A stretch of DNA of 64,000 bases, taken from contig NW_026261571.1 in NCBI RefSeq assembly GCF_000165395.2, forward strand, positions 768,501 through 832,500. Reading direction: 5' to 3'. The notes below the pieces were generated by a model. That model ran no database searches, was not told where the DNA came from, and saw only the letters and a program-made list of their open reading frames with translations. This document shows, piece after piece, positions 22,024-32,639 of this stretch. How positions within the stretch are numbered: the first letter of the stretch is position 1; each line of letters begins with the position of its first letter. This DNA is from Babesia bovis T2Bo. Its lineage: Eukaryota > Apicomplexa > Aconoidasida > Piroplasmida > Babesiidae. Made by a program: the position numbers and the translations under genes.

Positions 22024-24537
22024 TCATGTTGAATTTTTCAATTTATCCACCGAAAAATCTGGAGTCAGCATTATACTAGCAACACGTTTTCCTTCGGTAT
22101 TATAGCAGTTGCACAAAACCTTTGTATATATTGGTTTGGCGTGTTTCACAAACTGGCCTCTAGAGAAAATCCAAAGTGACCTGACCTCTCCGGGTGATAC
22201 AGGTTCGAGAAAGTCAATTATTGGATTTCGTGGTTTTAGAAACCTTTGCATGCGTGTTGACCTATCAAAGCATTTCACCATTATGTGATATGGGTTTTCT
22301 TCATTTTTCATAGCTCCAGATGTTGATTTCCATGGAGTTTGGTCACCACTTAAAAAGTGATCCGGAATGGGACTTGGACAAAAGAACCCAACAGTTTTCC
22401 GATCATCTATTTTAAACACGCAATGGGTATTACTATTCCTTTGGCCTTCCTCATTTAGAAATAACTCAGGTCTGGTACCACAACCGTATAGTCGCCCTAA
22501 TTGATATAAGGGGTCAAAAGCAATATATGCATGAGAGTTCTGCCCATGTTTGTAGCCCTTTTTAGCACAAACAAAGTAAATGGGTTTCTTGTGCACAGCC
22601 CAAATTTTACTATCTGCTTCAAAACTGAACTCGAGGTCCACCCCTAAGTTTACCTCTGGTTTTTTGTACATGCTGATGCCAACGACGGCAAATTCATCTT
22701 GGAGTTGAACACTTTTTAATTCAGAAGGGTCTGTTTTCCCGTCTCCTAACTTGCTGAAGAATGTATTTTTACCTTGCGGGTATAACAAGTATTCATTATA
22801 GCCCGGTTCATCGAAAAACGATTTGCAATCTATGTAAACATGCCGGGTATTTTGTCGCATAACTTGTATGATCTTACTTGAATTAGGGAAGTCCGCAATC
22901 ACCTTATCAATTGATTCTGTATCCAGTGTTCCACTTTCAGTAGTTGAAACCCATGCGTCTGCCAAATGAACTGCCATCATCTTCTCATGATGATTTCTGT
23001 CGTCAAATGGTCCTTTCTGCCAAACAAAATACTTGGGGGTGTGAGCGAATCCTGAGTAGTTGAATTTAACATGTATTTCATCTCTATGTTTATCATGTAT
23101 TGATTCAAACCTAATACCGTAACCCTCATCATGCGCTAAATTCAATATAGTGGAGTCCCATGGACTATGCGGCGGGGTTACATCTTTGAGATAATTGGAG
23201 GAATCATTTGATGGTAGCAGATCTAATGGAGTCCCATACTTTGCAGCTCCTCTCACATTAACCGTGTCTTCATTTAAAATAAAGATAGAACATGTCCTTC
23301 CATCCATATCGAGGTTATCTTTATTTTCATAATCACAGACGGGATAAAATTTGAACGTCAAATTAGGTTGTTTGATATCTCGTTTTGTTGATTTGTAACA
23401 CGAAACAAAATGGCTAGTATATGTATAGTATTTGCTTATATCAATATGCACATACCCAGTTGACTTTCGTGTAAATATTGCTCCAGTTAAAAAGTCAGTT
23501 AAGTCGATTTGGATGTCACTTCTATCATATACGGTCTCTGGGCATTTAGAGGGAGCAATGATATAATTATCTTCAGCATGATAAAATTCTGCAATCTTAT
23601 CCTTTGCAGGATCCATAGAGTCTATGTGGCTATCAAAAACTTCTAACATATACGTCCAATGTATGTGTTTTGTATTGTCTTTATCCTGTCTCACAAATGT
23701 GAAAATGTTTTTATCTCCGCTACAAACCTTAATATCATTATAAGGCCAGAGCACTACAATGGTTTCGTCAGCAAAATTAAGACAAAGATTTACATTTTCA
23801 TCGTCAGCAGCTTCTGATAGATCCTCGCAACCACCACTTTTGATGGAGTACTGTTTTAACCCTACAGTGGCTTCTAGACTAAGGCCCTGATGAGAACACT
23901 TCACATAAAACGCACTGCCCGGTCTAGGGAATTTATAATATGATACAAATTTACCGGGCGGACTATAATTGTTCTTAGTGAAATCGTACATATGGACCGA
24001 TCTAGGAATATTTTTATAATACGGCATGATATTCAGCTGGATGGTTGCAACATGTAATGGTACAGTTGTGTTAACTATACAATCAAAGAAAATCGTTTCC
24101 ATACCATAATGGTATGCTTCACCGTCAAACATAAACATCCATCTACCTTTGATATTTTCCGCAAACTTAATATTACTTGCAATATTGCTAATTTTCAGTT
24201 TCATTCGATCCAAATTTTCTACCCCAACCTCTTTTATACCATCCCCTACATTTCCAAATGCATCAGTATTGTAGCACATGCCTTCCTTAAATGGCACTAA
24301 TTCCACCTCAGCTGAGGTGTTATTTGGACAACGTATTTCTACATTTTCGTTTTCATATATGTCAATGTCAAAATAATAATGGATCTTATCATCCCATTTA
24401 GCATTAATTGTCCAGTTCGCTTGTCTTTCATTTCCGACCCATTTAATCACAGAACCTTTTCCAGCGTGGTACCCCTTAATTAGAAATTCTTGGTTGCCTA
24501 TTATGGCCAACAAAACTACAATCGCAGGTATCCACAT
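22024..24537 (-). CDS. 6-Cys (s48/45-like) secreted protein A
   Basis: This is a single exon of 837 aa. It starts with a signal peptide (MWIPAIVVLLAIIGNQEFLI). Several repeated modules with Cys spaced as in s48/45 domains follow; the last is clearest, with YGCGTRPELFLNEEG, THCVFKIDDRKTVGFFCPSP and the closing pair LCNCYNTEGKR. Known: 6-Cys proteins of Plasmodium and piroplasms are surface or secreted proteins, some needed for gamete fusion or host interaction. No C-terminal hydrophobic tail is visible, so a GPI anchor is not supported and the protein may be soluble or held by a partner. It has many Asn-X-Ser/Thr sites. A second 6-Cys gene lies at 40375. Which family member this is cannot be said. 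Confidence 0.82.
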   Translation of the reverse strand: MWIPAIVVLLAIIGNQEFLIKGYHAGKGSVIKWVGNERQANWTINAKWDDKIHYYFDIDIYENENVEIRCPNNTSAEVELVPFKEGMCYNTDAFGNVGDGIKEVGVENLDRMKLKISNIASNIKFAENIKGRWMFMFDGEAYHYGMETIFFDCIVNTTVPLHVATIQLNIMPYYKNIPRSVHMYDFTKNNYSPPGKFVSYYKFPRPGSAFYVKCSHQGLSLEATVGLKQYSIKSGGCEDLSEAADDENVNLCLNFADETIVVLWPYNDIKVCSGDKNIFTFVRQDKDNTKHIHWTYMLEVFDSHIDSMDPAKDKIAEFYHAEDNYIIAPSKCPETVYDRSDIQIDLTDFLTGAIFTRKSTGYVHIDISKYYTYTSHFVSCYKSTKRDIKQPNLTFKFYPVCDYENKDNLDMDGRTCSIFILNEDTVNVRGAAKYGTPLDLLPSNDSSNYLKDVTPPHSPWDSTILNLAHDEGYGIRFESIHDKHRDEIHVKFNYSGFAHTPKYFVWQKGPFDDRNHHEKMMAVHLADAWVSTTESGTLDTESIDKVIADFPNSSKIIQVMRQNTRHVYIDCKSFFDEPGYNEYLLYPQGKNTFFSKLGDGKTDPSELKSVQLQDEFAVVGISMYKKPEVNLGVDLEFSFEADSKIWAVHKKPIYFVCAKKGYKHGQNSHAYIAFDPLYQLGRLYGCGTRPELFLNEEGQRNSNTHCVFKIDDRKTVGFFCPSPIPDHFLSGDQTPWKSTSGAMKNEENPYHIMVKCFDRSTRMQRFLKPRNPIIDFLEPVSPGEVRSLWIFSRGQFVKHAKPIYTKVLCNCYNTEGKRVASIMLTPDFSVDKLKNST

Positions 24538-26827
24538 AATATTACATAGTGATACATAGAAAATATCTCTCTACATATATGGTTTTATATAAGCATTATA
24601 TATTAATATCATTATTTACCGATTAACAGATAATGTTCATGGTATATATGTTTAATGGTATGTTAATATTTATATATTTTTTATTCACAAAAACCTCTCG
24701 TTACGTGCAATAAAACAGTTCTGAGATGAACAATGAACACCAAATACAAACAGTGTAAATGATTTACATGAAGGATTATTGTAACCGAATCATAAGCTCA
24801 TCGCGATGATGCGAGATACTAGTGCTCTATCCTTCATGATCATTCTTAGATCTGTCAGGCGCATATACCTGATTATATGATTATTGACCACCACAGAACA
24901 TATACTGTGAATAATAGTTTGCCTTTGCATAGATATATTACAAAACACAAGAATGATAACCTGATATTATGCTGATAATGTTGGCGAGATCCACATTACC
25001 CGATCATCCATCTAATGAATTAATAATAATGATGCTGCAAAAATAGAATTAATTCTAATAGAGTCAACATAATAATACAGCGCCAGGTGTCACACCTACT
25101 CCAAATACATAGTTAAATGCATAAGTCAAGATAGACATCGGGCATCTGGATTTCGAAAATCATATATAGTTAACAATGCAGTGGCACTTTTGACATTTGC
25201 CATTATTTTGGTATTTCTTGATAAATCTGATTCATACATATACCATCATCTACAACGTTGGTAATCCCATGGTGAATTAGAATACATTTATGACATTGAT
25301 ACCATTACGAAAAACGCAAACACTTCCATATGCTAAAAAACAAGATCAAATGATTAAAGTGGTATATGATGAATAAAAAGTTATGCGTGATATAGAGTGT
25401 CGTAACCCGAACTCTTCCTTAAGTCACAGGTATGCGTAAAACAACACCGTTAAAACTTCTTTAAATGAATAAGGCATATGCATTATAACCATTTTAAGCT
25501 ATTATATATAGACGTGACATTTCTGTGATTCCCCCGACTTTATACAGCTTAATTATAGAATTAAAGTTGAATTATCGCGATTCCTCGTTTATCATACTTC
25601 TCAACATACAAATTCAAATCTACTGTAGTTGTTTGCTTTCTGGATATGGACATTTCCCCTCCTACTATTTAGATAACACGAACACTCATAGCAGAATGAG
25701 TTTTATTGTGGGAAAGTAGAATTAGAGAATGCTGATGCAATAACGTAATTCATTCAACGAAACACAAAAGTTTGCACGATTTTATTGCAGTATATATGAG
25801 ATGACAATGATCTTTCAGTTTTAGAAAGATTATAATGAACAACCGTTTGTTCACGTGTTACCGTCGGTAAGTGTTGAACTACAATTTTATGAATGGGAAG
25901 TGATGTTATATAACCACTTGTATAAGCCTGCAGCGATACGAAAATGTTCGTCATACAAATGAGGTGTATATATAAACAAAATATTATCCATGCTTAAAAT
26001 GATTACCAAGGTAAATACAAAGCATATAATACAAGCATTATAAGCAATAATTAAAATTGCTGAATTCAAATTCATTAAAACATGCATTGTTGCGCTTATT
26101 ATAGACACAGAAAACCCTGTTATGACGGTTTGTATAGATATCTTTGAGTGGTATACTATTAAAACGTTGTAACATATTAATAAGCTGTTTATCAAACCAG
26201 AACGACCATTTATAAAGTTTAAGCTTCGTTTTTGAATAAATCAATCAACGGCCATAAATTCAAACCAGATGGCCACAGAAAGAATGTTCGAAAAGTCAAA
26301 AAATGCACACATATACCAACCCGAAAACTTATATCAATACAATTTCACACCATGAAAATAACATTTATAAGATCTGACTGACCTAACAAAGACAAAGCTG
26401 GCTGAATATCATTGATAGCGTTATACAATTAAAACCACATATCCAACGAACGAACAATAACAAATTAAATAGAATCAAACAGATGCAAAATTCTTAGAAT
26501 GACATAAGACTTTAATACTTATGGTTGACAATTGCAAAATGAATCTTTACAAATGCACATTCCGCTCAATTAAGTCATTACACACCGTATGGGAGACAAT
26601 ATGCGCACACATTTAGATCATTTTCAATAGGTTCTTACATGACTAGTAAACAAACATTGAACACGTAAAGAATTAATTGTTTGTTTAAATCTATAACTAA
26701 AATTGTTACGGAATTTTCATCTGTGAAGTGGGGTCTTCCTGGCTAGTAGGCATCTTTCATCGATAATATCATAGCGTCAAAAATGTTTACTTAAGAGCAT
26801 CAAAAACACAGTAAAATTTAGTTTCTA
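24538..26827. other. Gene-poor AT-rich region, 2.3 kb
   Basis: This is the longest stretch without a supportable gene. Base composition is markedly AT-rich, especially 25.7-26.7 kb (about 25% GC in one 60-base sample). Open frames of up to about 100 codons on both strands (25525-25719 plus, 25887-26244 minus) have AT-driven composition rich in Ile, Asn, Tyr and Ser and no domain. No tandem repeat, tRNA or long inverted repeat was found by eye. It separates the 6-Cys gene from eIF4G, so the 5' control regions of both are inside it. Confidence 0.5.
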
Positions 26828-27967
26828 ATGGACAAAATCGACTCTTTGTCCAATGGCACTGTGAATCTCAATGCCAAGAACACGTTAGAAGATGGCAGCT
26901 CTTTCACAAGGGTTTCGTCTATAACGTAGGTGACGCTATATATACATATATTATATTACAGTTCGGACGGTAGGGATCTTGGGGGGGCTGGACTTAGTCG
27001 TGCTGGTAGCATTAGTGGGTCATCTACTGACGCGCCTAATCAATCATGGCGCCCCTTTTCTCGGCAAGGGGCCGGTGACCCTCTAACTAGACAATTGAAA
27101 AGCAACTTGAATAAGCTAACTATTGAAAAATTCGAGACGTTGGCGGAAAAAATCGCAATCCAGTGCGAATCACTGGAACAATATGATCAGCTGTGCGTTG
27201 CGGTTGATTTGATATTAGATAAGGCACTACAAGAGCCGGAATGGTCTGAAATGTATGCTGATTTATGCCAGATTCTTGCATGGCGTTCTCGGGATTACGA
27301 TGTTTCTGGAAAACGTCTTACCTTTGCATCTGCCTTGCTTACAAAGATTCAAAAGGAATATGAGGCCACTCCACGTGATTTGGATGCGGTACGTGCTACA
27401 CTGATCGACGACGTGGAAACTCGTATGAAGCGTATTAAGACTCGCATATTGGGCACAGTGAAGATGATTGGTGAACTTTTCCAACGACGCATTTTAGGTT
27501 TTAAAATTGTCAACCAGGTGGTTTTGGATCTCGTAATATCAGCTGATGAACCACATGAGCATTTGATTGAATGTTTCCTCCAGTTGATTTATAGCACTGG
27601 TTATTATATCGACCGTAACCCGTCCTTACGTCCCGTACTTGATATGTGGTTCGGCCGCCTAAAGGAACTAATGTTGAAGCGTTGCTATTCTAAACGCATT
27701 AAATGCGTGATGCAAGATGTTTTGGATTTGCCTAAAGCTCAGTGGCGCAAAAAGATTCACCGTGACACTGCACAGGCACTCAGTGATTTGCGTGATCAGA
27801 TTCAAACGGAAGACATTCTGGGTGGTTCTGCTGTAGCTGCACAGTTTGGAAATATTGTTGTTGTTGGCGAACGTAGGAATCTTGGCGCCAAATGCACGTA
27901 TGGAAATTACATGCTTCGCCAAGAAGAATTATATAAACTGAAGAAAGGCGTTAGCCCCAAAATGTAA
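26828..27967 (+). CDS. Minimal eIF4G (MIF4G-domain translation factor)
   Basis: Two exons, 26828-26925 and 26962-27967, with a 36-nt intron (367 aa). After about 85 residues rich in Gly and Ser comes one MIF4G domain. It opens with LNKLTIEKFETLAEKI, the signature start of the eIF4G middle domain, and contains QVVLDLVISADEPHEHLIEC and KRIKCVMQDVLDLPKAQWRK. The MIF4G domain of eIF4G binds eIF4A and eIF3 in cap-dependent initiation. I see no eIF4E-binding motif (YxxxxL followed by a hydrophobic) and no MA3 domain, so the protein is much shorter than yeast or animal eIF4G. Paip1-like or CBP80-like MIF4G proteins are alternatives. Confidence 0.8.
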
Positions 27968-28259
27968 CCTCTGCAGATGTTTAATACAATACATCTTGCG
28001 ATGTCTGCCCATATTTTTCAGGCATTATTTTCTAGACCGTGTGTAATCCTTATGTAAATAGCATCACGAATTATAAGTTATTTAGTTCCTCCGTAGCATT
28101 ATTCATGTATATTACACAACGGGACCCAGTGGCATGTATAGTGTTAGTTAATATGTTTACTGGCAACCAAGATAAATATAAGAGCATTGTTGACAGTGAA
28201 AACCACGTTAATAATAACACAATAATTATTAAAGACATTATAACTTTTCATCAAGATCA

Positions 28260-30346
28260 AACAATCTCCTTCCACATGATGTTAGCTTGTATGTTTTGAT
28301 GTGTACGTTCTGTCGAGTGGTAGGTGTGTGTCCGGTGGTTTCACCATATAGGGACTCTAGTGTCTAAAAATGCCAATTACGAGCTTCACCCTGTGTATTC
28401 GTGCGTTTTGATTTATTTTTGGTTGGTGTATATGCGGTACAAGTTACACCTTAATTGTTGTCGTTGGTCGTGATGTCGTTATCCAGGACTGGGCATTAAC
28501 GACTATCTTTTGTGCCTAGACAGCTTCGTTGCATTACGATGGTATAATGTATGGTTGTTTAGCATTATTGCCTTTGTTGTTGCGTGGATGTGTGTTAAGT
28601 TCTGTGCTTCACTCGACGTCATCTAGTATCGATAGCATCTGTAACAATGTTGTCTTTTCGATGACGCTGCTGAGCCAACCTGAGTTGGTGAAGTTGGTAA
28701 ACAAGACTGAGTGTGGCGATTATGCGTTGCTTGGTGAGGATGTGTTACGATCAGCTCATCGTGTTGAGCGTTACTGTTACTCTCAGCTGTCACCTATTTT
28801 GTGTGAGAGCAGGTACATTCCTATGACCGGTCATCCTAATTGCGAGCATATAAAGTCGAAGTTTCTGTCAATCATAGGTGCTTGTACTCAGCGTGATGAG
28901 TTATCTGGTCGTGATGTTAACTGTTCTGGTTTCAACCTGGAGACTGTGAGCATCAGTGATCCTCTTGTGTTTTGCAAGTTGTCATACGTTTCTTCGTCTG
29001 GTGAGTTTTTATTGTTAGTTTGTGTATTTACGATGTATTGTAGACTCTTCGGGATCATCTGTTGGTGGTCGAGTATCGTTCAAGCACAATGAGCTAGAGG
29101 AATGCCAGGCACTGTGCGAGAGTTACAATTCGTGCCAGGGTTTGGCAAAGTCATTCAACCACCCACGTTTTTGTATTGACGGCGGTTTCCAGGGTTACTG
29201 TACTAGCCGTATTCAGCGTATGTCGTTTTTGTTATGGTCATATTTTGCAGGGATTCACGACGACAGTTACATTACTCTGTGTCGCAACGTGGTATTGCCA
29301 TTCGTGTTTGCTAACATGGGTGATGGGTATCAGAACTTGTCTATGAGCATGTGCCAAAACTCTGATGCTTCCATAGAGGGGTCTCTGCTGGGTCATCGGG
29401 TGAGTGCAGTTACCTATGTTATCATGTTTCGTTAGGACTTTTTAATGAGCCGTCGTCAGGAGTTGTTGGACACGTTGGCATCTGATGATGGCTACTTGTC
29501 CTGGGAGCAGGATATGGAGAAGCGTTTTCAGTCCTTGACTGCTAGTGTTGAGCAGCTTGTGAACTTGTTCAACGTTTGCACCAGGTACACGTACAACTTC
29601 TTTGGTCTGCCTTACAACTACGACAATGTTGTGGTATGTTTTATTCTTTATATGTTATAACTATCTGCTGTAGCATCTCGAGTGCGAGAAGACTGTGAAG
29701 CTGTTTGAAGGGTTGTTGTCTGTTGCCAATGCGCTTCCCAGTGCGTCTAGTGACATGGTATCTACTATAGAGAACATTGACCCTGTGTTTCACTTTGAGC
29801 GTAAGCTCCAGGAATCTGTGATTCATCTGAAGCATTTTTACTCTTTGGTATGTTAGCGTTGTATCCGTTACTGATGCTCATCAGCTTACTTCCGGTGCTC
29901 ATAGCACCATTTTGGGCAGTCAGTACTACCGTCCATTGGATCGTCGTACGTTTATGAGTGCTCAAAAGGCATTATCGCAAATTCGTCAGTTGGTGCCTCG
30001 GCGTGTATCTAGTATCCGCGACTTTCTGCGGTCTCAGGTACCATTGCTCCGGGACGTGGATCGTGAGCACCGTGTTCACGAAACTGTGAATGAGCTTCAG
30101 CTGTTATCATCACTTCATGAGAGTCAGCTGCAGTGGCTCATGCGCCTCAGTGGTAAACGCCCGGGCCGTGCTGTCCTTCGATCGGTTGAGTGACTTGTTG
30201 GCATCGAAACTTATGTTAATTTGTCACTATGCATTATCGCTGCATTGTTGTTTCATACTGCAGTACTTTGTTTTATTGTAGCTTCCCGGGTTAGTTGTAA
30301 CTCTTCCTGACCTCCAGTTTATCATCTCCACTATGGATTTTGTGCA
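28260..30346 (+). repeat. 2.09-kb direct segmental duplication, copy 1
   Basis: This is nearly identical to 35872-37958, without any insertion or deletion (constant offset of 7,612). I find six substitutions. Five lie in 39 bp (28979, 28988, 29008, 29009, 29017) and one is at 30330. The unit carries one complete gene, with about 290 bp of upstream and 150 bp of downstream sequence. Confidence 0.97.
28547..30193 (+). CDS. Secreted Cys-rich protein, duplicated gene copy 1 (possibly RAP-1-like)
   Basis: Six exons: 28547-29000, 29044-29217, 29251-29399, 29436-29633, 29674-29847, 29885-30193 (485 aa). Introns are 33-43 nt. The N-terminus is a signal peptide (MYGCLALLPLLLRGCVLS). The first 270 residues are Cys-rich, including a block with Cys spaced CQALCESYNSC, then FC and YC, reminiscent of PAN/apple domains. 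The rest is helical, without membrane segments. The combination of signal peptide, conserved Cys in the N-terminal half, helical C-terminus and near-identical gene copies recalls the Babesia rhoptry-associated protein 1 family, but I cannot confirm this from sequence alone. The upstream ATG-free frame adds nothing useful. The copy at 36159-37805 differs by two residues (Leu to Met and Val to Ile). Confidence 0.8.
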
Positions 30347-30382
30347 GTGGTATAGGGGTTTTTACTATCATCATTTTAATCA

Positions 30383-31150
30383 CTACATGAATACTGTTGG
30401 CTGTGAAGACGCTAACATGCTAAATGTCCCTACATCTATTTTTTTCCACGGTAAAATTGGATGTGTCAACAGCTGTATTGTTCCGCTGTTGAATATAGCT
30501 GTACCTTCGATGTATCTTCCCGGGGTTACGTCACAGTTATATACTATAATTGATTCAAATAATATTTCTTTTCCCCCTTGCACATTTATTGGTATCTTGT
30601 AATGAATTTCTAGTGTGAGATTGCCTCCTTTGTATAATATGTTTGGTCTATACTGCCATGCAGTGTATGTGATATATTCCTTCGTTCCAAACAACCACTC
30701 TATAAAATCGCCTAAAAAGCTATTGTGCTTAATCAGTTTGATACTATAGTATTTGGTCAAATATACTTCAACGTTTCGTGGCAGAAGTATATTTTTTATT
30801 CTTTCAACTTCAGAATACAAGTTACATGTAAGATTCGTGGTATCGTTTTTGTTTGTGCATTCCTTTTTTAGCAACGCATCAAGTTCCCGACGTATAGAAT
30901 CATCCAAATGTGGAAGAAAATCGCTAGATAGCTTCCACCGCCTTTGGAAGGTTCTTTCCTTTATTCCACTTCCTCCAAGTGCTGCTAGTGGCTTTACACC
31001 TCTTAAACCGAATGTCTGTAATCCAATCCTTGAACATTCGACGATGCTAGAGCACCATATAATGATTAGAATTAGAAATTTGGTCATCCAAACTAATGAG
31101 AGCCGGATAATGCGCAACGTTCCCTCCGGTGTGTATCGACAGATCGCCAT
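30383..31150 (-). CDS. Secreted or apicoplast-targeted protein, unknown
   Basis: This is a single exon of 255 aa. A second Met at residue 22 starts a good signal peptide (MTKFLILIIIWCSSIVEC), followed by a Ser, Arg and Lys-containing stretch that could be an apicoplast transit peptide; which Met is used is uncertain. The mature part is rich in beta-strand-like segments (about residues 140-220: AWQYRPNILYKGGNLTLEIH) and has a few Cys. No family was recognised. The gene ends 37 bp from the boundary of duplication copy 1, with which it is convergent. It lies head to head with RPA2, whose ATG is 18 bp away, so the two share one very short divergent promoter. Confidence 0.65.
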   Translation of the reverse strand: MAICRYTPEGTLRIIRLSLVWMTKFLILIIIWCSSIVECSRIGLQTFGLRGVKPLAALGGSGIKERTFQRRWKLSSDFLPHLDDSIRRELDALLKKECTNKNDTTNLTCNLYSEVERIKNILLPRNVEVYLTKYYSIKLIKHNSFLGDFIEWLFGTKEYITYTAWQYRPNILYKGGNLTLEIHYKIPINVQGGKEILFESIIVYNCDVTPGRYIEGTAIFNSGTIQLLTHPILPWKKIDVGTFSMLASSQPTVFM

Positions 31151-31168
31151 TAATAAATTGTTATAAAA

Positions 31169-32097
31169 ATGGACAGTTTTGGATTCGGTGTACTTGGAGA
31201 CATTTTTGCTTCTGGCTCAGGGTCAGCGAGAGAAGAAGAAACTGCCTCTCGTCCAAAAGCCTCGCCGAGGACAGAGCCCGTTGTCGACTACACTCCTCCA
31301 GAAATCGCAGCTTTTCAGGCTTCAACCGCACAAAAGACCACAAAAAAGTATACTGGGTTATCCGATGCGCTGTTACCCATTAAAATATCTCAAGTGTTAC
31401 GCTGTGTTAGTGACGAAAATTTGAAATTTGTCCTATACAACAACCCAGTAGGATCCATTTGTCTAATTGGCAAAGCAACTAACATTGACAAATTGGCTTC
31501 TGCCATACAATTCACCTTAGTGGATGAAACGGGGCGGATTGCTGTACATTATAATTATGAAGGAATATTCATTAATGATGGTGATCATGTGCAAGTCGTA
31601 GGAACAGTTGTATTGTTAACTTCAGAGAACTATTACATTGATGCTCAGCATGTAATGATTTTAGATTTACAGAAATACAACTATGAGGAACTCCTTGCTT
31701 ATCACAACGTATCGGTTGCCTATGCGGCGTATAATTTGGATCTTGGAGCTAAGTTAGATCTTTCCAAGAAGCATGAAGGGAAGATTGTTCATCTTCCTGG
31801 CCACAGACAAGGATCAATCACCGTGGCTGAACTAGATTCAGTTGAATTGGATGCTATATATGCTCATATCGTTGACCCTATCGAGCGACTAATCATTAAG
31901 TACCTCAAGAAACGCCAGGACACGGTGGCTAAACGCAAGGAGCTCGTAGCGTGTTTATCGGAACAATACGTGGGTAAGTACATATATTCTGCCGATGACA
32001 TAAGATTATAGATTCTGTAATCGAGGAGGCAATCAACCGCTTAGAGCAAGAGGCGGAAATCGCGTGTACTAAAGACTTGATTTGTCTTCCTATTTAG
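31169..32097 (+). CDS. RPA2: Replication protein A 32-kDa subunit
   Basis: Two exons, 31169-31973 and 32012-32097, with a 38-nt intron (296 aa). The layout is that of RPA32. A flexible N-terminus is followed by an OB fold at about residues 70-180, opening with LLPIKISQVLRCVSDE and including FTLVDETGRIAVHYNY and GDHVQVVGTVVLL. A helical C-terminal tail replaces the winged helix. RPA2 is the middle subunit of the eukaryotic single-strand DNA-binding trimer used in replication and repair. Its stop codon (32095-32097) overlaps the stop codon of frataxin on the other strand. The start is 18 bp from the divergent gene at 31150. Confidence 0.88.
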
Positions 32098-32620
32098 CTG
32101 TTTACATTGTTGATATCAATTAGTTTACCAGTTGCAGCCAGTACATCACTTTGTACAGCGGTGCCAAGTTCCCGGCCGGTTCGATTAGACTTCCATTTCC
32201 CATTTTCGGGGGAGAAATAATCAACACCACTAAATGAGCTATACCATATCTGCTGTGAAGCTTCATGTTTATTTATCACAATATAATGGTTGGGTTCTAT
32301 TTCTGCTGAAAGCACCGTTCCGTCGAATGACAATGATGTGACATCTTCGACGCTTTCTAGTGAATCGTGCAGAGCCTGTGTCATTAATTAAGCGTTATTC
32401 TAGATATCATCGCATAATTGTGAGAATGCAGATATAATTGTATCCACATTGGTATGTAACAATATATATTTAGCACTACTGAAAACATTAAAACGTAGAG
32501 TCAAGGATACGCTCAGATTATATCACAACCTGAAAAACACACCTGAAGTTTATTTAAGGCTGCTTCGTTAAACTGATGTATTTTAATAGTGCCGAAGAAC
32601 CTGCGATACCCCCTTAGCAT
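32094..32620 (-). CDS. FXN: Frataxin (iron-sulfur cluster assembly, mitochondrial)
   Basis: Two exons, 32620-32543 and 32375-32094, are joined across a 167-nt intron, one of the longest in the window (119 aa). The first exon encodes a classic mitochondrial presequence (MLRGYRRFFGTIKIHQFNEA) running into the acidic first helix (LHDSLESVED). The core beta sheet carries the family signature HYIVINKHEASQQIWYSSFS. Frataxin promotes sulfur transfer during iron-sulfur cluster assembly on ISCU. The protein is small for a eukaryotic frataxin because the presequence is short. The last codon overlaps the stop of RPA2 on the opposite strand. NOP14 lies just upstream on the same strand, only 19 bp away. 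Confidence 0.85.
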
Positions 32621-32639
32621 TTTTATATGAGAAAATTAT

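Noticed and set aside
25887..26244. Two overlapping minus-strand frames of 68-102 codons
   Set aside because: Residue use (Ile, Asn, Tyr, Ser) is what AT-rich random sequence gives; no motif and no splice logic.
28260..30346. Duplicated block as a transposable element
   Set aside because: No terminal inverted or long terminal repeats, no transposase or reverse transcriptase, no target-site duplication; introns are kept, which excludes retroposition.
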